Part shown: positions 35,217 through 45,052 of the stretch, piece by piece
Numbering within the stretch: the stretch's first letter is position 1
Layout of the letters: each line of letters starts with the position of its first letter
Source of the DNA: Theocolax elegans
Taxonomy: Eukaryota; Arthropoda; Insecta; Hymenoptera; Cerocephalidae
Assembly (NCBI GenBank): GCA_026168455.1
Contig: CM047429.1
Coordinates: 35,200,066 to 35,264,065 of the forward strand
Length of the DNA: 64,000 bases
Direction of reading: 5' to 3'
Notes under the pieces: model-generated
The model's input: only the letters and a program-made list of their open reading frames with translations
What the model was told of the DNA's origin: nothing
The model's database searches: none
Program-made: the position numbers and the translations under genes

Positions 35217-35866
35217 CATTCCACGTAAAGTAGTCTTATATAAATTTTAAAATACACCAAATTTCAGATACACACTGGAAAATTTTTTCAGAAACCGAAA
35301 GAATTTTTAGATACTGGAATATATTTGTACAAAAGTTATTCTAACCTCAAAAAATGAGGCTTAAAGTTTTTTTAACAGGAGCTGTGTTTATCGCTATTAT
35401 TAATTCCCATATGAATTTCTAAAAAAAACTTTGTGCTTCTTTAAATTATCATAATTTTTCACAAGAATTGCAGACCATTAATAATCTACAGACCGTTTAA
35501 AAGGTATTGCTTCAAGATTTCTTTGGACTTTTGGATGAAAAAATCAATAGGGCCTTGTTACACTTTTTTCAAGTTGAATACTGATATGTAGTTTATGTGA
35601 CATTGACCATGAGATTATAAATTTTAACCCAGAAGGATACATATAATGTTATATTATATAGTAAAAGTTGATAGATATTGAGTTCAATAGCGGTAAACAC
35701 AGCTGGTGTTGAAAAAAGCATGAAAAATCTCACTTTTTCAGGTTAGAATAACTTTTAAACAAATAGGTATCTAACATTTTTTTTCTTTTTTCTAAAAAAC
35801 ATTTTCAGTGTGCACCCAAAATTTGGTGCATTTTTAAACTTCGATCGGATCATTTAACGTGCAATG
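35217..35866. mobile_element. Foldback element, about 650 bp, arms ~180 bp
   Basis: Inverted arms share CACCAAATTT, AAAAGTTATTCTAACCT and AGCTGTGTTTA; ends carry ATTCCACGTAAAGTAGTC and ATTGCACGTTAAATGATCC. No coding region. Design and internal words resemble the larger foldback at 40748-41686. Confidence 0.8.
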
Positions 35867-35934
35867 ATCTATATATTCGATAAATTAATAAGTTATATGG
35901 AAAATAAATTTAATATTTTTTGCTTATTAGGTTC

Positions 35935-36400
35935 GCATATGAGACATCGATTTTATTGTATTTGTGGCTTGGGTACTTATATAAGACATAGATTTAGTTG
36001 CACTTCTATTATACGAGGTAATGCGCACCTTTGATTCTATTGCATTTGTAGCTCGCGGGGTAACATAGGTCCCTAATTCTATTGCATTTGTCGCTGGCGG
36101 ATAATATGAGTGCATAATTCTATTGCGTACCCTTTCCCGCTTAGGGGGCACATGAGTAATTTATTATATTGCATCTCTTGCTTATGGGGCTACATGGGAC
36201 ATAAATTTTATTGCATTTCTCGCTTGCGGAGTAAGATGAAACATTGATTTTGTGATATTTGTGCCTTAGGTGGTTATATAATACATTGTTTTTGTGCACT
36301 TCTAGCATATGGAGTAGCAAGAATCATTGACCTTCTTACGCTTCTGGCTTGCAGGGTAATATGAGTCATCGATTTTCTTACATTATTTGTTTCCGGGTTA
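35935..36400. repeat. Diverged minisatellite, unit about 45-50 bp
   Basis: About ten imperfect units containing TTCTATTGCATTTGT and GCTTGCGGGGTAATATGAG. The open frame on the minus strand here is only repeat translation. Confidence 0.8.
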
Positions 36401-37409
36401 AGATAAGAGTTTTTATTCTGTTATGTCCTGAATACTAAAAGTTTAACCCAAACAATGACGCCTGTCACTTACCAAGGACTCGAACCTAGGGACTGTTTAA
36501 GTAAACTAAAAGTACGTTTTACCGGACATAAATGTATAATCTAGTGACTGTAAAGAAGGAAGCTCTTTCCACACTAATATTTATTTTTTATATAAATTGA
36601 TTACTTACTTTGTATTTCTTCGCGTGAAGTTTGCTTGTTGCTTCTTTGTATATTGGGGAGATTAATAATTAACACTTTGGTTATTTATTGATTTAAATAT
36701 TATAAGTAAGATTTATTAATTTAGCACTTTATAATACAATTGGTTTTTCTTATTTTATCTATAGCACTCTCAACTTTTCGTATGTGAGAGACGAGCCGAC
36801 ACGTAATTCAAACTGCATGATTATAGGTCAACATCTTCAATTTATTCTAAAAGATTATTTGTAAATTATAAAACTAGTTTACAAATTTTAGTCAAATATT
36901 ACAATGATCTCATTTAACAAATCGCTGAGTTTGTATTTTGACTCTTCGATTCACTGCTAATATCCAGGTCATTTACAAAACTCCGTTCGCATTCTTTAAG
37001 CTACAATTGTTAATTACGACTTGTTGTCGCTTTGAAATTTCAAATTTAAAAGTATACGACTTATGACGTAACACCTGGGGAGCCAGGCGTTGCATAGCGG
37101 AACGATATCAACTCCCTTTGGTATTAGCAATCAATCGATTACATGATTTTATTTTGCATTTTTAATTAATATTTTGACGTATTTACAATTTACAATTTGG
37201 CTTACGTTATATAATAAATGGTGATATTAATAGTGTTGATGATAATAAATAAAAGATGTGAATAAACATTCACTATCCTCCCTGTTTAAGTATTGTACCT
37301 TACTCTGTAAAAACATTTAAAAAATAATATGTAATTTTCTTTTTTTATACCTTTAATGAAAAAATATTATGATTTTTTAAAGGTCAATTTGACAAATTAT
37401 TTTTAAAGA
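36401..37409. other. Non-coding; tRNA-like B box at 36476-36492
   Basis: Minus strand at 36476-36492 reads CTAGGTTCGAGTCC, a Pol III B box, perhaps from a SINE head. No A box at proper distance. The rest is AT-rich with no gene. Confidence 0.4.
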
Positions 37410-37644
37410 GTAATACGCTCGTGAAATTTATATTATATTAAATTTAACGGTCTGTACGAGCCAGAATATATAAATATTCTTAATCATTAGTCCATGGTGT
37501 GCTACAATTCGTAGCCCCTACACCAAGTTCAATGAGTATAGATAATTTAATTCTAGAGACTAAAAATATTAATGTGGAAATAAAAATTATTATTAAGACA
37601 ACTTTAAATATATAACATAAATTTCACGAGCGTATTACTCTTTA
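37410..37644. repeat. Nested inverted pair around the left arm
   Basis: AGAGTAATACGCTCGTGAAA at 37410 reappears inverted at 37625-37644, flanking the left arm of the larger inverted-repeat element. Could be a MITE or a rearranged end. Confidence 0.7.
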
Positions 37645-38114
37645 AAATCTTATTTAGGCGTGTGTGGTCGTTTTTGCCCCTACCCAAGACAATATTGATT
37701 GTTTTCAACTTTATTCACAAGGCGGTTTTTCTTGGTTTCGAATACATGTAAGTGATAAAGTCTTCTAAATGTATATATATACCCCATTCAATAGTTTTGT
37801 TCTTGGTCTATTTCGATATAATTTCAATTTTCAATGTCTAAGGTAGATTGCCAGTCCTTACTGATGAGACCAACTGGTAATTGTGGTCGAAACATTCATT
37901 ACATATATAATTTTATCATACACTTTCTTTATCTTTATATTTAAACTTATCTTAATAATATTTTTTATTTCCACATTAATATTTTTAGTCTCCAGAATTA
38001 AATTATCTATACTCATTGAACTTGGTGTAGGGGCTACGAATTGTAGCACACCATGGACTAATGATTAAGAATATTTATATATTCTGGCTCGTACAGACCG
38101 TTAAATTTAATATT
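37430..38114. mobile_element. Inverted-repeat element enclosing a hammerhead ribozyme
   Basis: Left arm (about 37438-37602) and right arm (about 37953-38112) are near-exact inverses over about 155-160 bp, with words AACGGTCTGTACGAGCC, GTAGCCCCTACACCAAG and TAATGTGGAAATAAAA. The left arm differs mainly in small indels. Between them is unique sequence including a complete hammerhead (37833-37896). No protein is encoded. Its class is unknown to me; the arms are not the Penelope terminal repeats seen elsewhere in the window. Confidence 0.8.
37833..37896 (+). ncRNA. Type III hammerhead ribozyme
   Basis: All parts of a self-cleaving hammerhead are present in order. Stem III 5' strand AATGT (37833-37837) is followed by C at 37838, giving the GUC cleavage triplet. 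Stem I is TAAGG (37839-37843) with CCTTA (37856-37860) and a 12-base loop. The core CTGATGA is at 37861-37867. Stem II is GACCA (37868-37872) with TGGTC (37884-37888) and an 11-base loop. GAAA is at 37889-37892 and its last A plus CATT (37893-37896) closes stem III. All fifteen pairs are Watson-Crick and no core base deviates from consensus. Cleavage is predicted after 37838. In many retroelements such ribozymes process transcripts; the role here is inference. Confidence 0.88.
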
Positions 38115-38338
38115 GACAAATTGTTGTTTGATCGAGTATTTGGAAAATTACTTTTTGATAGAAATATTGCTGGTGGTTTACTTGGGATTGGTGGAGGTTA
38201 CATAATTTGTTTTATTTAACGTTGTTAAAAAATGAGTAATTCAACTGAATACTGCTCCAAAAAGGTGAAGTGACAATTCATATGTAGTATGCAGAGTATA
38301 CCTTCGAATTATTGTATCAATAATTAATTTTATGACAT

Positions 38339-39285
38339 TGTCGCGTCCCGACGAAAATTATATTATTATTTTTCGTAAAAAGTACTGCGTAGTATAAAAT
38401 AAAATTACGACGTAGAAGACGAACGAAATAAAGTTGATACAGAATGGTTCTAAGTAAGTGCAGTAATATAAAGTCTAATTTATAGAGCTAAGGGGCAGAT
38501 TAATTTACGAACGTTTCAAATAAAAAAAAGACCGATAAGTAGATTTTAAAATATTATTTAAAGCCAATACGCGTATAAGCAGGATTGCCGATAGTGAGAT
38601 CGAAACGAAGGTATTGCACAAGAGTATCGGTATACTGCACTATAATATCAATGCTCGGAGAAGAGCCGGCGATGAGAGACATGCACTAGAAAACTCAAGC
38701 ATTAGAAGGAAGCAATAAGCCACTTTTTGGGTAATGTCGCAGTGATGAAAGGGGGGCAGGAAATTGTCCATATTAACTACGAAGCGATACAGTAAATGCA
38801 GGGGATTCAATCAATTTTTGATCACGCACATCTGACGGTCCAATCGAGTGCAAGCACAGAAAAATCGAGAACTAATTACGCAATGTCCATCTAAAGTATA
38901 GCGTAAGACAAGGACAGATGCATAGATTTTTAGAGTATATAAAGAGAACCCAGAACGGACACAGCCACTCCTAGTTTTTCGTCTAAAGCTTCCGTAAGGG
39001 GAAGCTTTGCTGGTCAACTCTTTAATTTTTATCCGAGCGCGAAGCTCTGCTACTCGGACTTTAAAAAAATACGCATTCAAAGTCGAGAGAGATCTTGTAT
39101 TCGGGAATCGACACTCATCGTTGGTATCTACGAGCCTTAGTCAAGGAACTACGACTTCGACATCTGGCAATCATCGAGCTCCGAATGTATACGCATCTAA
39201 CGTCGGCACCCGCAGGTCTAGCGGGACATCACCAAGCCACTTGACGCTGCTACCTACGTTCAAGGCAGACCTTCATTCCTTACCA
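38339..39285 (+). repeat. LTR-like dispersed repeat, copy 2
   Basis: Plus-strand counterpart of 9861-10813; starts TGTCGCGTCCCGACG. A TATATAAA box lies at 38936-38943, followed about 30 bases later by ACACAGCCACTCC, a plausible Pol II start region. Ends near CCTTACCA at 39285, next to a repeat tract. No internal region of an element is attached. Confidence 0.65.
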
Positions 39286-39534
39286 TATATCTCTTTATAA
39301 TATATAAATATTTCGCCGCCGCCGCCGCCGTGTCTAAGAATTCAGGATTCAACATATATATATATGTTTTATATATATATGTCATATATATATATGTTAT
39401 ATCTCTCTATAATATATAAATATTTCGCCGCCGCCGCCGCCTCCGCCGTATCTAAGAATTCAGAATTTAACATATATATATATATATGTTTTATATATAT
39501 GTCATATATGTTATATATATATGTCATATATATG

Positions 39535-39573
<39 letters not shown>

Positions 39574-39790
39574 CTCTCTATAATATATAAATATTTCGCT
39601 GCCGCCGCCGCCTCCGCCGTATCTAAGAATTCAGAATTCAACATATATATATATGTTTTATATATATGTCATATATATGTTTTATATATATATGTCATAT
39701 ATATATATGTTATATATATGTTTTATATATATATATGTCATATATATGTTATATATATGTCATATATATGTCATATACATAAGTGTGTGT
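39286..39790. repeat. Composite minisatellite: CCG triplets plus TA tracts
   Basis: Three units (from about 39290, 39405 and 39575) contain ATATAAATATTTCGCCGCCGC, TCTAAGAATTCAG and then long TATATA/ATATATG runs of changing length. Frames here give only Ile/Tyr repeats. Confidence 0.9.
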
Positions 39791-39814
39791 GCACGTGTTA
39801 TTTGTTTTTTCACG

Positions 39815-40740
39815 AATAGATAATATATGTATTTTTTCCGTGCGCACAAAAAAGTTGTGAATATAACTTGAAAGAATGTGTATTAGTTTACTTATCCTGA
39901 TAAAACTCATAAAATAAAAACGGACCTAAAATTTAATGTAATGTTTTCAAAAATATGCACAATTTTACGAAGATAAAATAAATATTAATCAAGTATAACA
40001 TACACTTTTCCAAATATCTATATGTGAAATATACAATAAATTAAAAATTAAATACATTAATTATTGCATTTTTAAGATAATTCTATTATAAACAGTAATG
40101 GCAAAAGAAAATTCAAATTTTAACAGAGGCAATATAAAATACGAATTACATTTCAAAAGTTTTTCGAAAATTATTATTTTAGTAGTTTTTAATTTAAATA
40201 TTATTCAAATCAAAATTTAAAAATTGTATGGATATATAAGTAAGTAGATTACGTATATTTATATAACACAATATTTTAAATAAACATGTATTTATTAGAA
40301 ACAGAAGGATAATTAATAAATGAATTTGTTTATAATAATCAAAATAAATATTTGGGCTCTGCATAGTAAAAATAAATTGGATATAATTATGGATTAAAAC
40401 GCAAATTTTGAAAGAGGGTGCAAATTACGAATACGAATTACGGGAGAAATGGAAGAAACAGGTATTTATTTATATACCGCTAAAATGTTATAAATAATTC
40501 TTTAAAACTAATACAAAAATTAATTTAATTAAGAAGAAAGTTTTATTACTCTTAAAGTACAAAACATTAATGACATATAGAACTCTTGGCGATGACTTAA
40601 ATAAATTAATTTTAGGAGGTAAAGTTCTATTTAGATCCGTTTCAAATAATCTAAAATTTTAATAGGTTTTTACTAAATACTACAATTAAGTATATGCACT
40701 TTACTATTTTTGGTAAGTTAATTGTTCATTACCATATATA
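39815..40740. repeat. Direct repeat, left copy (~920 bp)
   Basis: Matches 41790-42730 in the same orientation, from TGTATTTTTTCCGTGCGCA to TTTTTGGTAAGTTAAT, with substitutions and small indels. Non-coding, AT-rich. Confidence 0.88.
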
Positions 40741-40747
40741 TGGGCTA

Positions 40748-41686
40748 TTTCACATATTTCAGTGGTACGATGAAAATTTTAAATCACTCCAAATTTTGTG
40801 AACAGACTGGAAATATCTTCCAGAAGATAGAAAAAAAATTTAAGGTGTTAAAAATAATTTGCCTAAGAGTTATTCCACCATGAAAAATGGAAATTTTTCA
40901 ATTTTTTAGAGAATTTACTATTTTCAAAGCTATTTATCTCAAAATCTATTGATTTTTTTAAAAATACATTATAAACAACTTTTGTTCAAAATAGTCTTTA
41001 GAACTTATCTACTTGGGTTACAATTCTTAATTTTAAAATGTCGAAGAGATAGGGCACTCGAAAATATTAAATATCAAAAAAAGGCGACCACGCCACAATC
41101 GATTTTGATCTAACACCGCTCAAAATATCACATTTTTTGAGAGCTTTCGAATGGCGGTGGTTAGATTATTGGCCAAGACCGCTGGTGTAAGTTATGCCCT
41201 AAAATACATGAAAATTAGTGATTTTATGAGGTTTATGGCGTATAACTTACACCAGTAGTCTTGGCTAATAATCTAACCACAGCCATTCGAAAGCTCTCCA
41301 AAAATGTGATCTTCTGAGCGGTGTTAGATCAAAATCGATTGTGGCGTGGTCGCCTTTTTTTTATATTAAATATTTTCGAGTGTCCTATCTCTTCGAGATT
41401 TTAAAATTAAGAATTGTAACCCAAGTAGATAAGTTCTAAAGATTATTTTGAACAAAAGTTGTTTATAATGTATTTTTTAAAAAATCAATAGATTTTGAGA
41501 TAAATGGCTTTGAAAATAGTAAATTCTCTAAAAAATTGAAAAATTTTCATTTTTCATGGTGGAATAACTCTTAGGCAAATTATTTTTAACACCTAAAATT
41601 TTTTTTCTATCTTCTGGAAGATATTTCCAGTCTGTTCACAAAATTTGGAGTGATTTAAAATTTTCATCGTACCACTTGACGTGAAA
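40748..41686. mobile_element. Near-perfect foldback, 940 bp, arms ~440 bp
   Basis: Left arm (40748 to about 41190) and right arm (about 41236 to 41686) are inverse copies with very few differences, leaving a central loop of only about 45 bp. Ends read TTTCACATATTTCAGTGGTACG and TTTCACGTCAAGTGGTACG in each outward-in direction. No open frame. It sits between the two ~920-bp direct repeats. Confidence 0.92.
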
Positions 41687-41789
41687 TATACCATATATAT
41701 GTATATATATATGTATGTATGTATGTGGATGTGTGTGCGTGCGGCGGAATATTTATATAATATATATATTTTAAAATTGCTTTTTAAGA

Positions 41790-42730
41790 ATACATAATAT
41801 ATGTATTTTTTCCGTGCGCAAAAAAAAAGTTGTGAACATAACTTGAAAGAATGTGTATTTGTTTACTCATTCTTGATAAAACTCATAAAATTTTTAAACG
41901 TATACTCAATAATAATAACGGATCTAAAATTCAATGTAATGCTTTAAATGCAGATGCAAAATTGTTTGAAGATGAAATAAATATTAATCAAGTATAACAT
42001 ACACTTTTCCAAATATCCATATGATATGTACAATGGGTTAAAAATTAAATATATTAATTATTGCATTTTTAAGATAATTCTATTATAAACAGTATAGGCA
42101 AAAGAAAATTCAAATTTTAACAGTGGCAATATAAAATACGAATTACATTTGAATAGATTTTCAAAAACTATTAATTTAGGAGCATTAATTTAAATATTTT
42201 TTAAATTAATATTTTAAAATTGTATGGATATATAAGTGTTTAGATAATTTATATTTATATAACACAATATTTTAAATAAACAAGTATGTATTTATTAGAA
42301 ACAGAAGGATAATTAAGAAATGAATTTGTTTATAATAATCAAAATAAATATTTGGGCTCTGCATAGTAAAAATAAAACGCAAATTTTGAAAGAGGGTGCA
42401 AATTACGAATCACGGGAGAAATGGAAGAAACAGGTTTTTATTTATATAGCGCTAAAATTTTATAAATAATTCTTTAAAACTAATACAAATATTAATTTAA
42501 TTAAGAAGAAAGTTTTATTACTCTAAAAGTACAAAATATTAATGACATAGAACTTTTGGCGATGATCGTTCGTCATTAAATAAATTAATTTTAGGAAGTG
42601 AAGTTCTATTTATAACCGTTTAAAATAATCCAAAATTTTAATAAGTTGTTAACTAAAATACTACAATTTAGTAAGTATATGTACTGTACTATTTTTGGTA
42701 AGTTAATTTTTCATTAACATTTATAATTAT
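41790..42730. repeat. Direct repeat, right copy (~940 bp)
   Basis: Second copy of 39815-40740, similar divergence along its length, lacking a short GATATAATTATGG piece and carrying other small indels. Confidence 0.88.
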
Positions 42731-43019
42731 TAAAATATAAATTTAAGCTTTATAAGAATTCGTATAGTTTAAAATTTACAGTTAACATTTAATATGTCTT
42801 TATTTTTTTTTTATTATTTTTATTCTGATTTCGTTACACTAAATTTTGGTAAACTTTTATTTATAAATTATAATAACTATTGCAATACCTCCAAGGTGTT
42901 GTGTGAATCTGTTTAATTTGTAAGGTGTCCATGGTAGTGAAAAAATAATACAATTTAAAATATTATTTTAAATAAATTAATTATGAAAAACCTTTTTCGA
43001 AATTAAAAATAGGGGGTTG
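42731..43019. other. AT-rich, non-coding
   Basis: Nothing recognised before the terminal hairpins at 43020. Confidence 0.4.
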
Positions 43020-43055
43020 GCGCGCGAAGTGCGCAGGGGGGCGAAGCCCCCCTAG
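43020..43055 (+). mobile_element. Helitron-like 3' end (hairpins plus CTAG)
   Basis: Two adjacent hairpins, GCGCGC-GAA-GTGCGC (43020-43034) and a 7-bp G/C stem with GAA loop (43036-43052), are followed directly by CTAG (43052-43055) and T. Helitrons end in a hairpin followed by CTRR and insert between A and T. The second hairpin abuts CTAG instead of lying about ten bases upstream, and no TC-type start was identified, so the call is tentative. Confidence 0.45.
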
Positions 43056-43074
43056 TATATATATATATATACAT

Positions 43075-43108
<34 letters not shown>

Positions 43109-43109
43109 T
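43056..43109. repeat. (TA)n/(CA)n microsatellite
   Basis: TA and CA runs directly preceding the LTR at 43110. Confidence 0.9.
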
Positions 43110-43924
43110 TGGGTATTTAAGGTATCTTCTTTTCGGCTATCTATACGCTTTATAATATTCGTAAAGGCAAACCTGACATTTTGTATTATTTCAATTACTA
43201 AACCAACCGCTTTTTTTACAAATAATTATTGTTTCGAACTGCAAATTATTTATAACGATTCTTCTTGTATTGCATTTTATTTACAGTATCTATTGTTTGA
43301 GTTGCAGTTCATTGACAATAATTCATATTTTCAACTGCAACAATTTTTCATTTGAACTGAATTTATTTATAATAATTCTTATTTCGATTATTAATTAGTA
43401 ATGATTGTGATAAAATAACATTACGTATATTTTGTTCGCCAAATAAGATAATTTGTTAACGTGTTCGCAGCGCGATTGTTTATTTTATCAAAATTAAAAT
43501 TGTTATTGAACTTAAATAATTTTATGTAATTGTTTATAAAATATTGTAATTTTATGTGTGTTTTTGTCCATTAAAAAGCTAGAAGAATTTAGTTACATAT
43601 GTTCTTTTAAAAAGAAGACATTATATAATTATGTTAACATATTTAAATAAATAATGCATGATTAATACGAATAAAAAAAATATTATTTTATCATCCCACA
43701 TTAGATCTTACATCTCTACTCTCAAAATAACTTCGCTCCCTACTCCCGGAGACGTAAGGCTAGTCCTAGTCAAACAAGAGCGAAAGGAACGCGAATGGTT
43801 TATTAACCATTTGCCTTCTTGTAATATTGTTATAGTATTAAAAAAAGAAAAAATGTCGATCTTTGAGGGTCAATCCAAGTTAAACAAGGAATAAAAAATT
43901 TTTTTATTCTCAATTTGAAAAATC

Positions 43925-43966
43925 GTGCAACGTTTCGTCCACTGGTTTGCGGACCTCTTCAGGCAC
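43925..43966 (-). ncRNA. Hammerhead-like motif in Penelope terminal repeat (left)
   Basis: Exact inverse of the unit at 45011-45052: core CTGAAGA, stem II GTCC/GGAC, GAAA, then ACGTT and stem I GTGC/GCAC. Confidence 0.7.
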
Positions 43967-44179
43967 TGTTTATTAACAAAAAAACAAAAACCAAATATAC
44001 AACAAAATATATAAATGAACAAAATTTCAACCACACACTTTACAACACAAAATAAAATTAAATACCTTCGAAAAAACAAAGTATACGTTTTAAATTTTAC
44101 TCCATTGTAAGATGATAGAGCGATATTACTATCTCACACTGATTTTCATAAAGATAATCTAAATATTATTAGACACATT

Positions 44180-44746
44180 TTGACAGAAAATGACTATCCA
44201 TTAAAATTTGTCAACAAAAATATTAATACTAGGTTACGAAAAATAAATTGTGTTTTAGTACCAAAAGATATTGTAGTCGATAAAAAAATTAGCTACTTTT
44301 CACTCCCGTACTTTAAAAATTTCTATGAAAAATGTTCTAACATGTTAAAAAAATTCAACATAGGTACAGTGCCTAATATTAATAAAAAACTTGATAATGT
44401 CATAACATTATGTAAAGATACGACAAAAAAGCTTGATTTATGTAACGTTGTTTATAAGTTCAATTGTAATGAGTGTAATTCTTCTTATATAGGACAAACA
44501 AAACGTGCATTAAAAGATAGAATTAGAGAACACAAAAACATGTATAATAGTGATTCTGTTGTTAGCTTACATATGCTACAAAATAATCACACATTCAATT
44601 TTGACAATGTTTCGGTTTTAGACAAAGAACCCTCATATAAAAAACGTATTATTTCAGAGATGCTGCATATTAATAATTGTAAATATACTATAAATAAGAA
44701 GGAAGACACTCAAATGCTCAGTAATATTTATAAAAGGATTTTGTAA
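44180..44746 (+). CDS. GIY-YIG endonuclease domain of a Penelope-like element (C-terminal remnant)
   Basis: 188 codons. After an N-terminal stretch that includes LPYFKNFYEKCSNMLKKF, the GIY-YIG domain follows: VVYKFNCNECNSSYIGQTKRALKDRIREH, given here only as landmarks (VVYKFNC, then SYIGQTKR near residues 98-105, the catalytic arginine in the next helix, then KEDTQML at the end). A CxxC pair precedes SYIG, as usual for Penelope endonucleases, which nick the target for priming. The upstream reverse transcriptase is missing. The frame is intact to a TAA at 44744. No functional start is proven: the first ATG is simply the first in frame after the terminal repeat. Related, more decayed domains lie at 49729-50172 and 28225-28480. 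Confidence 0.85.
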   Translation: MTENDYPLKFVNKNINTRLRKINCVLVPKDIVVDKKISYFSLPYFKNFYEKCSNMLKKFNIGTVPNINKKLDNVITLCKDTTKKLDLCNVVYKFNCNECNSSYIGQTKRALKDRIREHKNMYNSDSVVSLHMLQNNHTFNFDNVSVLDKEPSYKKRIISEMLHINNCKYTINKKEDTQMLSNIYKRIL

Positions 44747-45010
44747 CAGTTTGTTTTGCTCGGAATATTGATGTATGTCTATTTCTCATAATTAATTATT
44801 TGATAATGTTCACATGTATTTATATATAGTCGAGTTGACTGATTTATTATTCACTTAGACGTTACCTTACAATGGAGTAAAATTTAAAACGTATACTTTG
44901 TTTTTTCGAAGGTATTTAATTTTATTTTGTGTTGTAAAGTGTGTGGTTGAAATTTTGTTCATTTATATATTTTGTTGTATATTTGGTTTTTGTTTTTTTG
45001 TTAATAAACA

Positions 45011-45052
45011 GTGCCTGAAGAGGTCCGCAAACCAGTGGACGAAACGTTGCAC
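45011..45052 (+). ncRNA. Hammerhead-like motif in Penelope terminal repeat (right)
   Basis: Stem I GTGC (45011-45014) pairs with GCAC (45049-45052). Core CTGAAGA, one extra G, stem II GTCC/GGAC with a 10-base loop, GAAA at 45041-45044, then CGTT giving a self-complementary ACGT stem III and a GUU cleavage triplet. Position 7 of the core may be any base, so CTGAAGA is allowed. The very short stem III suggests activity, if any, as a dimer. Confidence 0.7.

Noticed and set aside
35927..36151. 74-codon minus-strand frame
   Set aside because: Translation of the diverged minisatellite.
39364..39819. Ile/Tyr-rich frame of 151 codons
   Set aside because: Translation of TA and CCG repeats.
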